DNA from: CAVWGP01 sp963754645
GTDB taxonomy: Bacteria; Pseudomonadota; Alphaproteobacteria; Bin65
Assembly: GCA_963754645.1 (NCBI GenBank)
Contig: CAVWGP010000011.1
Coordinates: 1,364,001-1,428,000 of the forward strand
DNA: 64,000 bases
Reading direction: 5' to 3'
The stretch's first letter is position 1, and each line of letters starts with the position of its first letter. Under the pieces are notes generated by a model. The model ran no database searches and was not told the DNA's origin. It saw only the letters and a program-made list of their open reading frames with translations. Made by a program: the position numbers and the translations under genes. This document shows, one piece after another, positions 43,900 through 57,369 of this stretch.

Positions 43900-44840
43900 C
43901 CGAAAAAATGTGCCTGCTGTTCTACTCCAACGCCGATCGCGCGGCGTTGTGGCAGAAGCGCCTTGCCGAGCTTGAGCCGGCGATCGAACTCCGCGTTTGG
44001 CCCGACGGCGCCGGCAATCTGGCCGAGATCGACGCCGCCCTGGTGTGGAAGCCGCCGGCCGGCATGCTGGCGAAGTTGCCCAATCTCAAGGCCGTTCTCT
44101 CGCTCGGCATGGGCGTCGATCATGTTTTCGCCGACCCGCTCCTGCCGAAGCACGTGCCTGTCGCGCGCCTGGTCGATCCCGAACTGGTTGAGCGCATGAG
44201 CGAATATTGCGCGCTCGCCGTGCTGCGCTATCATCGCAACACCGACCGCTACGAGGCCGATCAGCGCGCCAGGCGCTGGGACGCGGTGTGGGAGCCGCAC
44301 GCTTCGGGCCGCCGCGTCGGCATCATGGGGCTGGGCGAAATCGGGCGCGATGTGGCGGCCAAGCTCAAAATCTTCGGCTTTCAGCTCGCCGGCTGGAGCC
44401 GCACGAAAAAATCGATCGACAGCGTCACGGCGTTTCACGGGGCCGACGGCTTCGTTCCGTTCCTGCAACGCAGCGAATATCTCATCTGCGTGCTGCCGCT
44501 GACGCCGGCAACGGACGGCATCCTCGATGCGCGCGCCTTCGCCGCCCTGCCCAGGGGCGCCTATGTCATCAATGCCGGGCGCGGCGGCCACGTCGTCGAT
44601 GCCGATCTGCTGGCGGCGCTCGATAAGGGCCATCTCGCCGGCGCGCAGCTCGACGTGTTCCGCCAGGAGCCGCCGCCGGCCGATCACGCCTATTGGGCCC
44701 ACCCCAAGGTCCGCATCACGCCGCACAATGCGGGCCTCACCAATCCCGCGACAGCAGCGCGCCAAATCGTCGACAACCTGCGCCGCGCGGTCCGCGGCGA
44801 GCCGCTCGCCAACCGCGTCCTCCCCGAGCGAGGCTATTGA
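43896..44840 (+). CDS. ghrA: Glyoxylate/hydroxypyruvate reductase A
   Basis: The 314-residue D-2-hydroxyacid dehydrogenase reduces glyoxylate and hydroxypyruvate with NADPH. It has the short GhrA N-terminal domain (Ser-Leu-Gly-Met-Gly-Val-Asp-His), the nucleotide fold Gly-Leu-Gly-Glu-Ile-Gly, Asn-Ala-Gly-Arg-Gly (catalytic Arg), and Thr-Pro-His-Asn-Ala (catalytic His). Trp-Ser-Arg-Thr after the second strand suits NADPH. ATG at 43896 is part of the upstream stop overlap. Confidence 0.93.
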   Translation: MTEKMCLLFYSNADRAALWQKRLAELEPAIELRVWPDGAGNLAEIDAALVWKPPAGMLAKLPNLKAVLSLGMGVDHVFADPLLPKHVPVARLVDPELVERMSEYCALAVLRYHRNTDRYEADQRARRWDAVWEPHASGRRVGIMGLGEIGRDVAAKLKIFGFQLAGWSRTKKSIDSVTAFHGADGFVPFLQRSEYLICVLPLTPATDGILDARAFAALPRGAYVINAGRGGHVVDADLLAALDKGHLAGAQLDVFRQEPPPADHAYWAHPKVRITPHNAGLTNPATAARQIVDNLRRAVRGEPLANRVLPERGY

Positions 44841-45081
44841 TAAGACGCGGAAACTTGTCCACCGTGCGCGCCCATTGGTCGCGCCATCGTGTGGTCCCGG
44901 CAACGCCGCTTCGGCTTGCTTGCCCCGGGCGATTCACGCTAAATCCGGCGGGCGCCGACACCACTCATCCGGCGCATTCACAGCCGCGCGGGGGCAACGA
45001 TACGCGAACGGCGCCGGTTTTCGCCGCGCCGCAGCGATGCCCTTTCCGTCGCCGTCAGCCACAGGTTCAAGGAACAGATCG

Positions 45082-46044
<963 letters not shown>

Positions 46045-46069
46045 GCCGCGTCGGAAAAGGGCGCCGGGG

Positions 46070-47266
46070 ATGAATATCCACGAATATCAGGCGAAAGAAC
46101 TGTTGCGCAAATTCGGCGTCGCCGTGCCGCGCGGCAAGGTCGCCTATACGGCCGCCGAGGCCGAAGCGGCGGCGAAAGATCTGGGAGGCCCGATTTGGGT
46201 CGTGAAGTCGCAAATCCACGCCGGCGGGCGCGGCGCGGGCCGCTTCAAGGACGATGCCAACGGCAAGGGCGGCGTGCGCGTCGTCAAGTCGATCGACGAG
46301 GTCAGAAGAAACGCCGCCGCGATGCTCGGCCACATCCTGGTCACCAAGCAGACCGGGCCGGCCGGCAAGGAAGTCAAGCGCGTCTATATCGAGGAAGGCG
46401 CCGACATCAAGCGCGAGCTTTATCTTTCGATGCTCGTCGATCGCGCCACCAGCCGGATCACGATCGTCGCCTCGACCGAGGGCGGCATGGACATCGAGGA
46501 GGTCGCGGCCAAGCATCCGGAAAAAATTCTCAAGGTGGCGATCGAGCCGGCCACCGGCATCCAGGGCCATCATTGCCGCACCGTCGCCTACGGCCTCGGC
46601 CTCGCCGGCGACCAGGTCAAATCGGCGGCCCAGCTGCTCACGCTCGTCTACAAGGCCTTTACCGAACTCGACGCCAGCATGGTCGAGATCAATCCGCTTA
46701 TCGTGACCGGCAAGGGCGAGGTCATCGCCCTCGACGCCAAGATGAACTTCGACGACAACGCGCTGTATCGCCAGCCCGGCATCGAACAATTGCGCGATAT
46801 CGACGAGGAAGATCCGGCGGAGCGCGAGGCCAACAAGCACTCGCTGAATTACGTCAAGCTCGACGGCAGCATCGGCTGCATGGTCAACGGCGCCGGCCTC
46901 GCCATGGCGACGATGGACATCATCAAGCTCTATGGCGGCTCGCCGGCGAATTTCCTCGACGTCGGCGGCGGCGCAACGAAAGAGCGCGTCACGGCGGCGT
47001 TCAAGATCATCCTGTCCGATCCGAACGTGGAGGGCATCCTGGTCAACATCTTCGGCGGCATCATGCGTTGCGACGTGATCGCCGAGGGCGTCGTCGCCGC
47101 GGCGCGCGAGGTCAGCTTGCACGTGCCGCTCGTCGTCCGGCTCGAGGGCACCAATGTCGAGCTCGGCAAGAAAATCCTCGCCGAATCGGGCCTGCCGATC
47201 GTCTCGGCCGACAATCTCGCCGACGCCGCGCAGCGCGTCGTCAAAGCCGTGAAGGAGGCCGCCTGA
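46070..47266 (+). CDS. sucC: Succinyl-CoA synthetase (ADP-forming), beta subunit
   Basis: The 398-residue subunit carries the ATP-grasp domain and the CoA-ligase domain. Seen: Asn-Ile-His-Glu-Tyr-Gln-Ala-Lys start, Ser-Gln-Ile-His-Ala-Gly-Gly-Arg-Gly, Gly-Gly-Met-Asp-Ile-Glu, Glu-Ile-Asn-Pro-Leu and Phe-Leu-Asp-Val-Gly-Gly-Gly-Ala. It lies 25 bases after mdh and its stop TGA shares a base with the sucD ATG. Confidence 0.98.
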   Translation: MNIHEYQAKELLRKFGVAVPRGKVAYTAAEAEAAAKDLGGPIWVVKSQIHAGGRGAGRFKDDANGKGGVRVVKSIDEVRRNAAAMLGHILVTKQTGPAGKEVKRVYIEEGADIKRELYLSMLVDRATSRITIVASTEGGMDIEEVAAKHPEKILKVAIEPATGIQGHHCRTVAYGLGLAGDQVKSAAQLLTLVYKAFTELDASMVEINPLIVTGKGEVIALDAKMNFDDNALYRQPGIEQLRDIDEEDPAEREANKHSLNYVKLDGSIGCMVNGAGLAMATMDIIKLYGGSPANFLDVGGGATKERVTAAFKIILSDPNVEGILVNIFGGIMRCDVIAEGVVAAAREVSLHVPLVVRLEGTNVELGKKILAESGLPIVSADNLADAAQRVVKAVKEAA

Positions 47267-48142
47267 TGTCGGTCCTGGTCGGCAAGAATACGAAAGTCAT
47301 CTGCCAGGGCTTCACCGGCGCGCAGGGCACGTTCCATTCCGAACAGGCGATCGCCTACGGCACCAAGATGGTCGGCGGCGTCACGCCGGGCAAAGGCGGC
47401 GGCAAGCACCTCGATCTTCCGGTCTTCGACACGGTGCGCGAGGCGGTGGCGACGACGGGGGCCACGGCGAGCGCGATCTACGTGCCGCCGCCCTTCGCGG
47501 CCGACGCGATCCTCGAAGTCGATCGACGCCGAAATGCCGCTCATCGTGTGCATCACCGAGGGCATTCCCGTGCTCGACATGGTGCGCGTCAAGCGCGCGC
47601 TGCAAGGCTCGAAATCGCGCCTGATCGGTCCCAATTGCCCGGGCATCATCACGCCCGGCGAATGCAAGATCGGCATCATGCCCGGCCATATCCATCGCCG
47701 CGGCAAGATCGGCATCGTCTCGCGCTCGGGCACGCTCACCTACGAAGCGGTGGCGCAGACGACGGCCGCCGGCCTCGGGCAGACGACCTGCATCGGTATC
47801 GGCGGCGATCCGGTCAACGGAACCAATTTCATCGAGTGCCTGGAGCTGTTCCTGGCCGATCCCGAGACCGAAGGCATCATCATGATCGGCGAAATCGGCG
47901 GCAGCGCCGAGGAAGAGGCAGCCGAATTCCTCAAGCGCTCCAAGGTCAAGAAGCCCATGGTCGGCTTCATCGCCGGCGTCACGGCGCCGCCGGGCCGGCG
48001 CATGGGCCATGCCGGCGCCATCATCTCGGGCGGCAAGGGAACGGCGAAGGACAAGATGGACGCGATGCGCGGTGCCGGGGTCACGGTGGCCGATTCGCCG
48101 GCCGCCCTCGGCGAAACCATGTTGAAACTAATGAAGCGCTAA
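47266..48142 (+). CDS. sucD: Succinyl-CoA synthetase, alpha subunit, one frameshift
   Basis: The subunit that carries the phosphorylated histidine. Both halves match the family: Gln-Gly-Phe-Thr-Gly-Ala-Gln-Gly-Thr-Phe-His and Ala-Ile-Tyr-Val-Pro-Pro-Pro-Phe-Ala before the break, Gly-Pro-Asn-Cys-Pro-Gly and the active site Met-Gly-His-Ala-Gly-Ala after it. Removing the T near 47519 restores Leu-Glu-Ala-Ile-Asp-Ala-Glu-Met-Pro and a protein of about 291 residues. Because the gene is essential for a complete TCA cycle here, the break is more likely a sequence error than a real mutation. Confidence 0.95.
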
Positions 48143-48192
48143 TATCCGCGGCGGGGGTAATTTTTGGATATCAGCACGAGGAGTAACGCCCA

Positions 48193-51085
<2,893 letters not shown>

Positions 51086-51109
51086 AATTCGGCATCGGCA
51101 AGGACGGAC

Positions 51110-52306
51110 ATGATCGAAATCAAAGTTCCGGCACTCGGCAAATCGGTCACCGAGGCGACGGTGGCGAAGTGGATGAAGCAGGTCGGCGACGCGGTTGCCG
51201 CCGATGAGCCGTTGTGCGAACTCGAAACCGACAAGGTCACGCTCGAAATCAACGCGCCCGCCGCCGGCACGCTGCGCGAGATCCGCGCGGCGCAAGGCAG
51301 CAACGTCAAGATCGGCGAAATTCTCGCGGTGATCGCCGAAGGCGCCGCCGCCGCCATCTCGGCCGCCAAGGCGGCGCCGGCGGTGAAGCCGAGCGGCTAC
51401 ACCAAGCCGGCCGCGGCGGCGCCGCTGTCGCCGGCGGTGCGCAAGCTCGTCGCGGAAACCCAAGCCGATCCCGCCGCCATCGCCGCGACCGGCAAGGCCG
51501 GGCGTCTCACCAAGGCCGATGTCGTTGCCCATGCCGCCGCGCACCCGGCTCCGCCGCCGGCCCCCGCGCCCGCCGTCCCGAGTCCGGGCGGCGCCCGCCC
51601 CGAGGGCGGCCGCGAACAGCGCGTGCGCATGTCGCGGCTGCGCAAGCGCATCGCCGAGCGCCTGAAGACGGCGCAGAACACCGCCGCCATGCTCACCACC
51701 TTCAACGAATGCGACATGAGCGCGATCCTGAAATTTCGCGAGCAATTCAAGGACGCGTTCGAGAAAAAGCACGGCGTGCGCCTCGGATTCATGGCCTTTT
51801 TCGTCAAAGCCAGCATCGCCGCGCTCAAGGAAATTCCCGCCGTCAACGCCGAAATCGACGGCGACGACATCGTCTACAAGAATTACTACGATATCGGCGT
51901 GGCGGTGGGCACCGAGCAGGGCCTCGTCGTGCCCGTGGTGCGCGACGCCGACAAGCTGAGCTTCGCCGAGATCGAGAAAAAAATCGGCGAACTGGGCAAG
52001 AAGGCGCGCGACGGCAAGCTCGCCATCGAGGACCTGACCGGCGGCACCTTCACCATCTCGAACGGCGGCGTCTACGGCTCGCTCATGTCGACGCCGATCC
52101 TGAACCCGCCGCAATCGGGCATCCTCGGCATGCACAAGACCCAGCCGCGCCCGGTCGCCATCGGCGACAAGATCGAGATCCGGCCGATGATGTATCTCGC
52201 CCTGTCCTACGATCACCGCGTGATCGACGGCCGCGAGGCGGTCACGTTCCTGGTTCGGGTCAAGGAAATGCTGGAAGAGCCGCAGCGGCTGCTGTTCGAG
52301 GTTTAG
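51110..52306 (+). CDS. sucB: Dihydrolipoyllysine succinyltransferase (E2 of oxoglutarate dehydrogenase)
   Basis: The 398-residue core subunit has three parts: a lipoyl domain with the lipoylated Lys in Glu-Thr-Asp-Lys-Val-Thr (about residues 40-46), a subunit-binding domain (Ser-Pro-Ala-Val-Arg-Lys, about 105) flanked by Ala/Pro linkers, and the catalytic domain with Asp-His-Arg-Val-Ile-Asp-Gly-Arg near the C-terminus. The lpd gene, its E3 partner, is 5.6 kb downstream. Confidence 0.97.
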   Translation: MIEIKVPALGKSVTEATVAKWMKQVGDAVAADEPLCELETDKVTLEINAPAAGTLREIRAAQGSNVKIGEILAVIAEGAAAAISAAKAAPAVKPSGYTKPAAAAPLSPAVRKLVAETQADPAAIAATGKAGRLTKADVVAHAAAHPAPPPAPAPAVPSPGGARPEGGREQRVRMSRLRKRIAERLKTAQNTAAMLTTFNECDMSAILKFREQFKDAFEKKHGVRLGFMAFFVKASIAALKEIPAVNAEIDGDDIVYKNYYDIGVAVGTEQGLVVPVVRDADKLSFAEIEKKIGELGKKARDGKLAIEDLTGGTFTISNGGVYGSLMSTPILNPPQSGILGMHKTQPRPVAIGDKIEIRPMMYLALSYDHRVIDGREAVTFLVRVKEMLEEPQRLLFEV

Positions 52307-52315
52307 CGCGGCACC

Positions 52316-53482
52316 CTACCGCCGCACGTAATACGGGAACAGGTCGGCCGCCGGCCAATCGCCCACCGCCTCGATCGCGCGCTGCAACTCGCGCATGATC
52401 GCATCGAAGCGCGCCACGGGCGGGTGCGGCTCGTAGGACACGAAATAGGCAAGGCCGCCGGTTTCCTTGTAGGCATAGGCGCCGAGATCGCCGGCGAGCC
52501 GGTAGCCGCGCTGGCTGAGATAGCCGCTGGCATTGAACCAGGCGCCGTCGTGCCAAAACCGTTCGCCGCGCGCGCCGCTCTGCATCAGCATGCCGAGCGC
52601 GTAGTGCGCGGAGCCGCCGGCCAGCCGCTTGCCGGTGGCGTCGCTCATCCAGCGCCGCGTGGCGCCGTCGAGCACCGGCCCGTCGGCGTCGTAGATGCGC
52701 AAAAAGGCGAGATAGTCCGGACCCGACAGCGCCCAGCCTCCATACGCGGCGAGCGTCGCATAACGCCGGTCAAGCCGGGCATTGGCAATGCCGAGCGGGC
52801 GCAGCACGGTGGCCGCGCAATGCTCGGCATAGGGGCGCCGCGTGACGCTTTCGATCGCGACGCCGAGCGCGAGATAGGCGGTGTTGGTGTAGGCATAGGC
52901 CGCGCCCGGCGCCGTCGCCAGCGGATAAGGCAGCATGCGCGCGAGCTGCTCGGCCATGCGGGTTTCTTCCACCGGGAAGAAATGCAGGTGCTCGACAAGA
53001 AAATCGCCCATCGCCGGATCGCCGAAAATGCGCCCGAAGCCGGCGCGATGGGTGACGAGCTGTTCGATGGTAATGGCGCGGAAACGCGGATCGGCCGGCT
53101 CGCCATTCGCGCGAAAGAAGAGGTCGAGGGTGCCGCCCAGCGTGTCCGTCCAGCGCAGCGCGCCGGATTGGACCAGTTGCGCCACGCAGGCGGCGGTCAC
53201 CGCCTTGGACAGGCTCATGACCGGGCGCGGCGCCGCCGGGTCGTCGCCGCCATGGCCGGCGACGAATACCAGCCGGTTCTGCCACGCGACCGCGAGCGAG
53301 CCGCGCGCCATGCCGTGGCGCAGCAGCCAGCCGCGAAACACCGAGTCGAGCAGGGCGACCGTGGCCGGCGCTTCTTGCGCCCGTGCCGCGCCGCCGAAAA
53401 CGATCAGCGCGCCAACGGCAAGCAGCGCCGCCGCCCGCAGAAGGTTTCGCGCAACACGCGCAAATTGCATCGCACTCGCCAT
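52316..53482 (-). CDS. Serine hydrolase, class C beta-lactamase/penicillin-binding family, exported
   Basis: The 388-residue product has a signal peptide (cleavage near Ala-Arg-Ala-Gln) and the serine-hydrolase triad motifs: Ser-Leu-Ser-Lys (SxxK) near residue 90, Tyr-Thr-Asn (YxN) near 200, and a late His-Asp-Gly-Ala/Trp motif in place of Lys-Thr-Gly. The Leu-Val-Thr-His-Arg-Ala-Gly segment is typical of DD-peptidase and esterase members. It converges on sucB. Whether it acts on peptidoglycan, beta-lactams or esters cannot be told. Confidence 0.85.
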   Translation of the reverse strand: MASAMQFARVARNLLRAAALLAVGALIVFGGAARAQEAPATVALLDSVFRGWLLRHGMARGSLAVAWQNRLVFVAGHGGDDPAAPRPVMSLSKAVTAACVAQLVQSGALRWTDTLGGTLDLFFRANGEPADPRFRAITIEQLVTHRAGFGRIFGDPAMGDFLVEHLHFFPVEETRMAEQLARMLPYPLATAPGAAYAYTNTAYLALGVAIESVTRRPYAEHCAATVLRPLGIANARLDRRYATLAAYGGWALSGPDYLAFLRIYDADGPVLDGATRRWMSDATGKRLAGGSAHYALGMLMQSGARGERFWHDGAWFNASGYLSQRGYRLAGDLGAYAYKETGGLAYFVSYEPHPPVARFDAIMRELQRAIEAVGDWPAADLFPYYVRR

Positions 53483-53670
53483 AATGCGCCGGCTCCCAAG
53501 GCAATCTCATCGGTTAATCGCCCTTGCCGCGTACCTTAACTGAAGTAGCGGCAAATTGTCCGCTGAAAATTTGCAGCCGAAACGCCGCGCTTCCGCCGCA
53601 TCCGCGCCTTGGCCGCGCCGCGATGGCAGACCTTGATCGGCTGGGGATCAACGGAGACAGAGGAGTTTTC

Positions 53671-54973
53671 ATGCGTGCCATTCTGATTGCATCGCTGCTC
53701 GCGGCCGCGGCGCCGCAAGCCGCCCACGCCTTTTGCGGTTTCTATGCCGGCAAGGCCGATGCCACGCTGTTCAACGAAGCCTCGCAGGTCATCATGGTGC
53801 GCGACGGCAACCGCACCGTGCTCACCATGCTCAACGATTACAAGGGCGAGTTGACGGAATTCGCCCTCGTCGTGCCGGTGCCCGTGGTCTTGAAGCAGAA
53901 CGACATTCGCGTCGCGGACAAAAAGATCTTCGAAAGGATCGATGCCTATTCCTCGCCGCGGCTGGCGGAGTATTTCGACGGCAACCCGTGCGACAGGCGC
54001 CGATACCGGATGGACGAGAAATCGGTAGCCGGGTCTGCGCCACGCTCGGGCGATTCGGTCAAGGCCGACAAAGCCCACGGCGTCACCGTCGAGGCGCAAT
54101 ACACGGTCGGCGAGTACGACATTGTCATTCTCTCGGCGGCGCAATCCGACGGGCTCGAAACCTGGCTGACGCAAAACGGCTACCGGATTCCCAAGGGTGC
54201 CAGTGCCGCGCTGCGCCCCTACATCATGCAGAACATGAAGTTCTTCGTCGCCCGCGTGAACCTCAAGGAGCAATCCAAAACCGGCGCCTCGTTCCTTCGC
54301 CCGCTGCAATTCTCCTTCGATAGCGAGAAGTTCATGCTGCCGATGCGCCTCGGCATGATCAACGCAAACGGGCCGCAAGACCTCATCGTCTATGCGCTCA
54401 CGCGCAAGGGCCGGGTCGAAATCGACCAATTACCGCACGGTGAAATTGCCGGCGAACATGGATCTGCCGACCTGGCTCAAATCGCCCGGCGAGTTCGGCA
54501 AGTTCTACAAGGCCATGTTCGACCAGCACGCGAAGCGCGAGAACTACCGCGTGGTGTTCACCGAATACGTTTGGGACATGGGCTGGTGCGATCCTTGTGC
54601 CGCCGATCCGCTCTCGGTCGCCGAACTCAAGGAGGCGGGCGTTTCCTGGGTGGGTGACGGCACGCGCGGCAAGGGCCCCGGCGCCGTGCCGGTGGTGCTG
54701 ACGCGGCTCCATGTGCGTTACACCAAGGAAAGCTTCCCCGAGGACTTGGCGTTCCAGGAAACCGGCGACCGCGCGAATTTCCAGATGCGCTACGTCATCC
54801 GCCATGCGTGGCAGGCGAATTGGTTCGAGCGCATGCAGTGCGATCAGTCGCGGGCTTATTTCAACCAAGTCCGCCAACGCCAGGAGCGCGAGGCCGATTT
54901 CTTGGCCACGCTCACCGGCTGGGACAAGGCCGGAATCCAGCGCCGCATGACGCCGATCCCGTCGGTTTGGTAG
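53671..54973 (+). CDS. DUF2330-family exported protein, one frameshift
   Basis: The restored product of about 433 residues has a signal peptide ending Ala-His-Ala-Phe and then the DUF2330 start Cys-Gly-Phe-Tyr-Ala-Gly-Lys-Ala-Asp, Val-Val-Pro-Val-Pro, Asp-Ala-Tyr-Ser-Ser-Pro-Arg-Leu-Ala-Glu-Tyr-Phe-Asp and a Cys-Asp-Pro-Cys motif later. Removing the A near 54421 joins the halves through Thr-Asn-Tyr-Arg-Thr-Val-Lys. AGGAG lies five bases before the ATG. The RnfD-like gene follows directly. Function unknown; the pairing suggests a periplasmic partner of that membrane protein. Confidence 0.8.
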
Positions 54974-54982
54974 GTGGCGCCG

Positions 54983-55874
54983 ATGTCCGCAACAGTCGTA
55001 AGCGGCGCCGCCGTTTCTTCCTCGTCGGCGCGGATTGCGGAGATCGCCGGCGCCGGCCGGCGCGCGCTTGCCTGGCTCCGCCGCCTCGATGCGCGATATC
55101 TCCAGATCGGCTTCGTCGGCTCGCTCCTGGTTTTCGGCGCGGCGGCGCGCGATTTCGCGCTCGCATGGGAGCAGGTCGCGCTCACCTTCGCCGCCGGAAT
55201 CGCCACGCAAGCGTTCTGGCTGCGCGCGCTTGGCGTGAAGCAGGCCGGCTATCTCAGCGCGATCGTCACTTGCATCGGCTTGAGCGTGCTATGCCGCGCC
55301 GAATTCCTTGTGGGCGCATCCGCTGATCGCGTTTTTGGCGATGTCGTCGAAATTCGTCATCCGGTTTCGCGGCAAGCATCTCTACAACCCTGCCAATCTC
55401 GGCGTCATTCTCGCCATCGTCGCCTTTCCCGGCACCTGGGCCTCACCCGGGCAATGGGGCAACGAGGTGCTGATCGGGCTGTGGTTCGTCGCCCTCGGCG
55501 TCACGGTCACGACCAGCGCCAAGCGCTTCGATATCGCCTGGGCCTTTCTCGCACTCTATGCCGGCCTGCTCGTGTTGCGCGTGACGATCCTCGGCCAAAG
55601 CGAGGCGGTGCTGGTCAATCAGCTCAGCAGCGGCGCCTTGCTGCTGTTCACCTTTTTCATGATCAGCGACCCGATGACGACGCCCAATCGCCGCGCCATG
55701 CGCTTTCTCTATGCCTTCCTGGTCGCCGCCCTCGCCTTTGCCTGGCAATATTTCTTGTTCAAACCGCACGGGCTGGTCTGGGCGCTGTTCATCCTGACCC
55801 CGCTCGTGCCCATGCTCGATTGGCTGATGCCGGGCAAGAAACACGATTGGCGGAAGAACGCGGCGCCGCGGTAG
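54983..55874 (+). CDS. RnfD/NqrB-like membrane protein, one frameshift
   Basis: The restored protein of about 296 residues has around eight membrane helices and the RnfD/NqrB framework: Ser-Lys-Phe-Val-Ile-Arg, Gly-Lys-His-Leu-Tyr-Asn-Pro-Ala-Asn-Leu-Gly, and Met-Ile-Ser-Asp-Pro-Met-Thr-Thr-Pro. Dropping one T near 55308 restores the frame. The Ser-Gly-Ala-Thr flavinylation motif of NqrB and RnfD is not seen; the nearest is Ser-Ser-Gly-Ala-Leu. No other rnf genes are present, so it is not part of a classical Rnf complex. A GTG at 54974 is an alternative start. It follows the DUF2330 gene within ten bases. Confidence 0.78.
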
Positions 55875-55899
55875 CGGGCGATATTGGACCGGATGCCAT

Positions 55900-56220
55900 T
55901 CAGGAAGGGCTTTTCTTTATCTTCCCGCCCAGTTCGCTCAACTTTTTCGCATGATCGACGTTCCGCTCGACAACCAGGCCGCGGTAAGCCGATTTCGCTG
56001 CCGCCTCAGTCTTCGGCTTCACGATTGACCTTTCGATTCGGCGGGCGGTTTTTTGCAGGAGTTCCGCTGCCGCTTCACGCGAAAGCGCGCCGGACGCGAC
56101 AAGCGCGGTTGTCAGCTCGTCGGCGAATTGGTACTGCGCATTCAGGGCATCCATCAGCGCCATGCCGGTTGTCCGGTAGAGCTTCAGGTCTTCGGGTTTT
56201 TCAGTTTGCTTATCGGTCAT
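55900..56220 (-). CDS. Small helical protein of unknown function
   Basis: I do not recognise this 106-residue protein. From Met-Thr-Asp-Lys-Gln at 56220 it is polar and strongly helical, with Ala-Leu-Asn-Ala-Gln-Tyr-Gln-Phe-Ala and Leu-Ser-Arg-Glu-Ala-Ala-Ala-Glu-Leu-Leu-Gln, then a basic tail rich in Lys. No signal or membrane segment. An upstream ATG at 56286 would add 22 residues. It converges on the RnfD-like gene. Confidence 0.6.
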   Translation of the reverse strand: MTDKQTEKPEDLKLYRTTGMALMDALNAQYQFADELTTALVASGALSREAAAELLQKTARRIERSIVKPKTEAAAKSAYRGLVVERNVDHAKKLSELGGKIKKSPS

Positions 56221-56340
56221 CGATGCCTCCGCAAAGTCCATATCAGGATGCCTCAATAAAAACGGGATGCAAAGTGAGTGCGTCAACGCCCGCCGCGGAA
56301 ATCTTTATCCTTTGGCGAAGCAACGATCGCCGCGCGCGGG

Positions 56341-57354
56341 CTAAAACGTCCGCCCGCGGAAATTGCCTGGGCTTTCGACCAAACAAACGACTTTCGCCAC
56401 CGACAGCTTGCGGCGCAGATCGGCGCCGTCTTGCACCCAGCTCGACGAGGACAGGCGCGGGCGTTCGGCGCCGCTTTCACCGCTGGGCGTCACATTGGCG
56501 CGCGTCATCGCCGCGCGGACCGAGCTCATATCGGCGGTGAAGACGCGGCCGCGCCGCGTGCTGCCGGCAACGGTGACGCCGTTAACGCGGCCGGTGGAGT
56601 CGAAAGCCGGTCCGCCGCTGATGCCGCCGAGATGGTCCTCGCTTTCGGGCACGCGAACGCGGTCGGCCCATACCAGCACCGGCTCGCTGGTATTGTAGCG
56701 GCCGCGGGCGCGCATGGTGGCGCGGCCGATCAGCGTCGATTGCACGGCCCCCGGCTCGCCCTTGGGATAGCCGAAATGATAGCCGGTCTGCTCGGTTCGC
56801 GGCGCCTCGGTGGTGAGGGCGACATGGGGCGCGCCGCGGTCGGTGCGCAAGATGGCGATATCGGCGCTGGCGTGAATGTAAACCGAGCGCACGCGATAGC
56901 CCTCGCGCGGGCCGCTTAGCACGAACATCCGGTCGCAACCGTCGGCGACGTGGCGCGCCGTCATCCACACGCCGCGCGCATCGAGCGAGAAGGCGGTGCC
57001 GGTCGAATTGCGCTTCTCGTCGCTGACCGGGACTTCGATCATCGGATCGCCGGGCGCGGGCGGTGCCAGGCGGCGGCTGCCTTCGGGAGGCCGCGTATCG
57101 GGCGCGCGCGTATCGGGAGGGCGCGTATCCGGCGCGCGCGTATCCGGAGGGCGGGTATCCGGTGCCCGTGCCTCCGGTTGGCGTTGCTCGGGCGCCCGGC
57201 GCTCCGGAATCGAAGGCCGCCGCGGCTGCGCCTCGCGCTCGGGCGCCGGGCGGAAACGCGGGGTCTGCGGCTTCTCCTTCTCGCTGAAGCTGCCGATCAG
57301 GCCGATCGCCACCAAGGCGATGACGATGAGTCCGATCAGCGTGTGCGATGACAT
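56341..57354 (-). CDS. Membrane-anchored trypsin-like serine protease
   Basis: The 337-residue product has an N-terminal anchor helix (residues about 5-23), a Pro/Arg/Asp-rich linker of 5-residue repeats (about residues 60-95), and a trypsin-fold protease domain. The triad is visible: His in Thr-Ala-Arg-His-Val-Ala, Asp in Ser-Ala-Asp-Ile-Ala-Ile-Leu and Ser in Gly-Ile-Ser-Gly-Gly-Pro. The domain is shorter than DegP and lacks a PDZ domain. The DUF350 gene lies 15 bases upstream on the same strand, so they probably form one operon. Confidence 0.82.
   Translation of the reverse strand: MSSHTLIGLIVIALVAIGLIGSFSEKEKPQTPRFRPAPEREAQPRRPSIPERRAPEQRQPEARAPDTRPPDTRAPDTRPPDTRAPDTRPPEGSRRLAPPAPGDPMIEVPVSDEKRNSTGTAFSLDARGVWMTARHVADGCDRMFVLSGPREGYRVRSVYIHASADIAILRTDRGAPHVALTTEAPRTEQTGYHFGYPKGEPGAVQSTLIGRATMRARGRYNTSEPVLVWADRVRVPESEDHLGGISGGPAFDSTGRVNGVTVAGSTRRGRVFTADMSSVRAAMTRANVTPSGESGAERPRLSSSSWVQDGADLRRKLSVAKVVCLVESPGNFRGRTF
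57083..57172. repeat. 15-base minisatellite coding for a Pro-Asp-Thr-Arg linker
   Basis: Six or so copies of a 15-base unit (GCGCGTATCCGG with one variable position) encode alternating Ala-Pro-Asp-Thr-Arg and Pro-Pro-Asp-Thr-Arg in the linker of the protease at 56341-57354. In-frame unit gain or loss would change linker length without breaking the gene. Confidence 0.75.
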
Positions 57355-57369
57355 GAACGGGTTTCCGGT

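Noticed and set aside
54983..55874. Part of a complete Rnf or Nqr complex
   Set aside because: No rnfA, B, C, E or G gene nearby and the flavinylation motif is missing.
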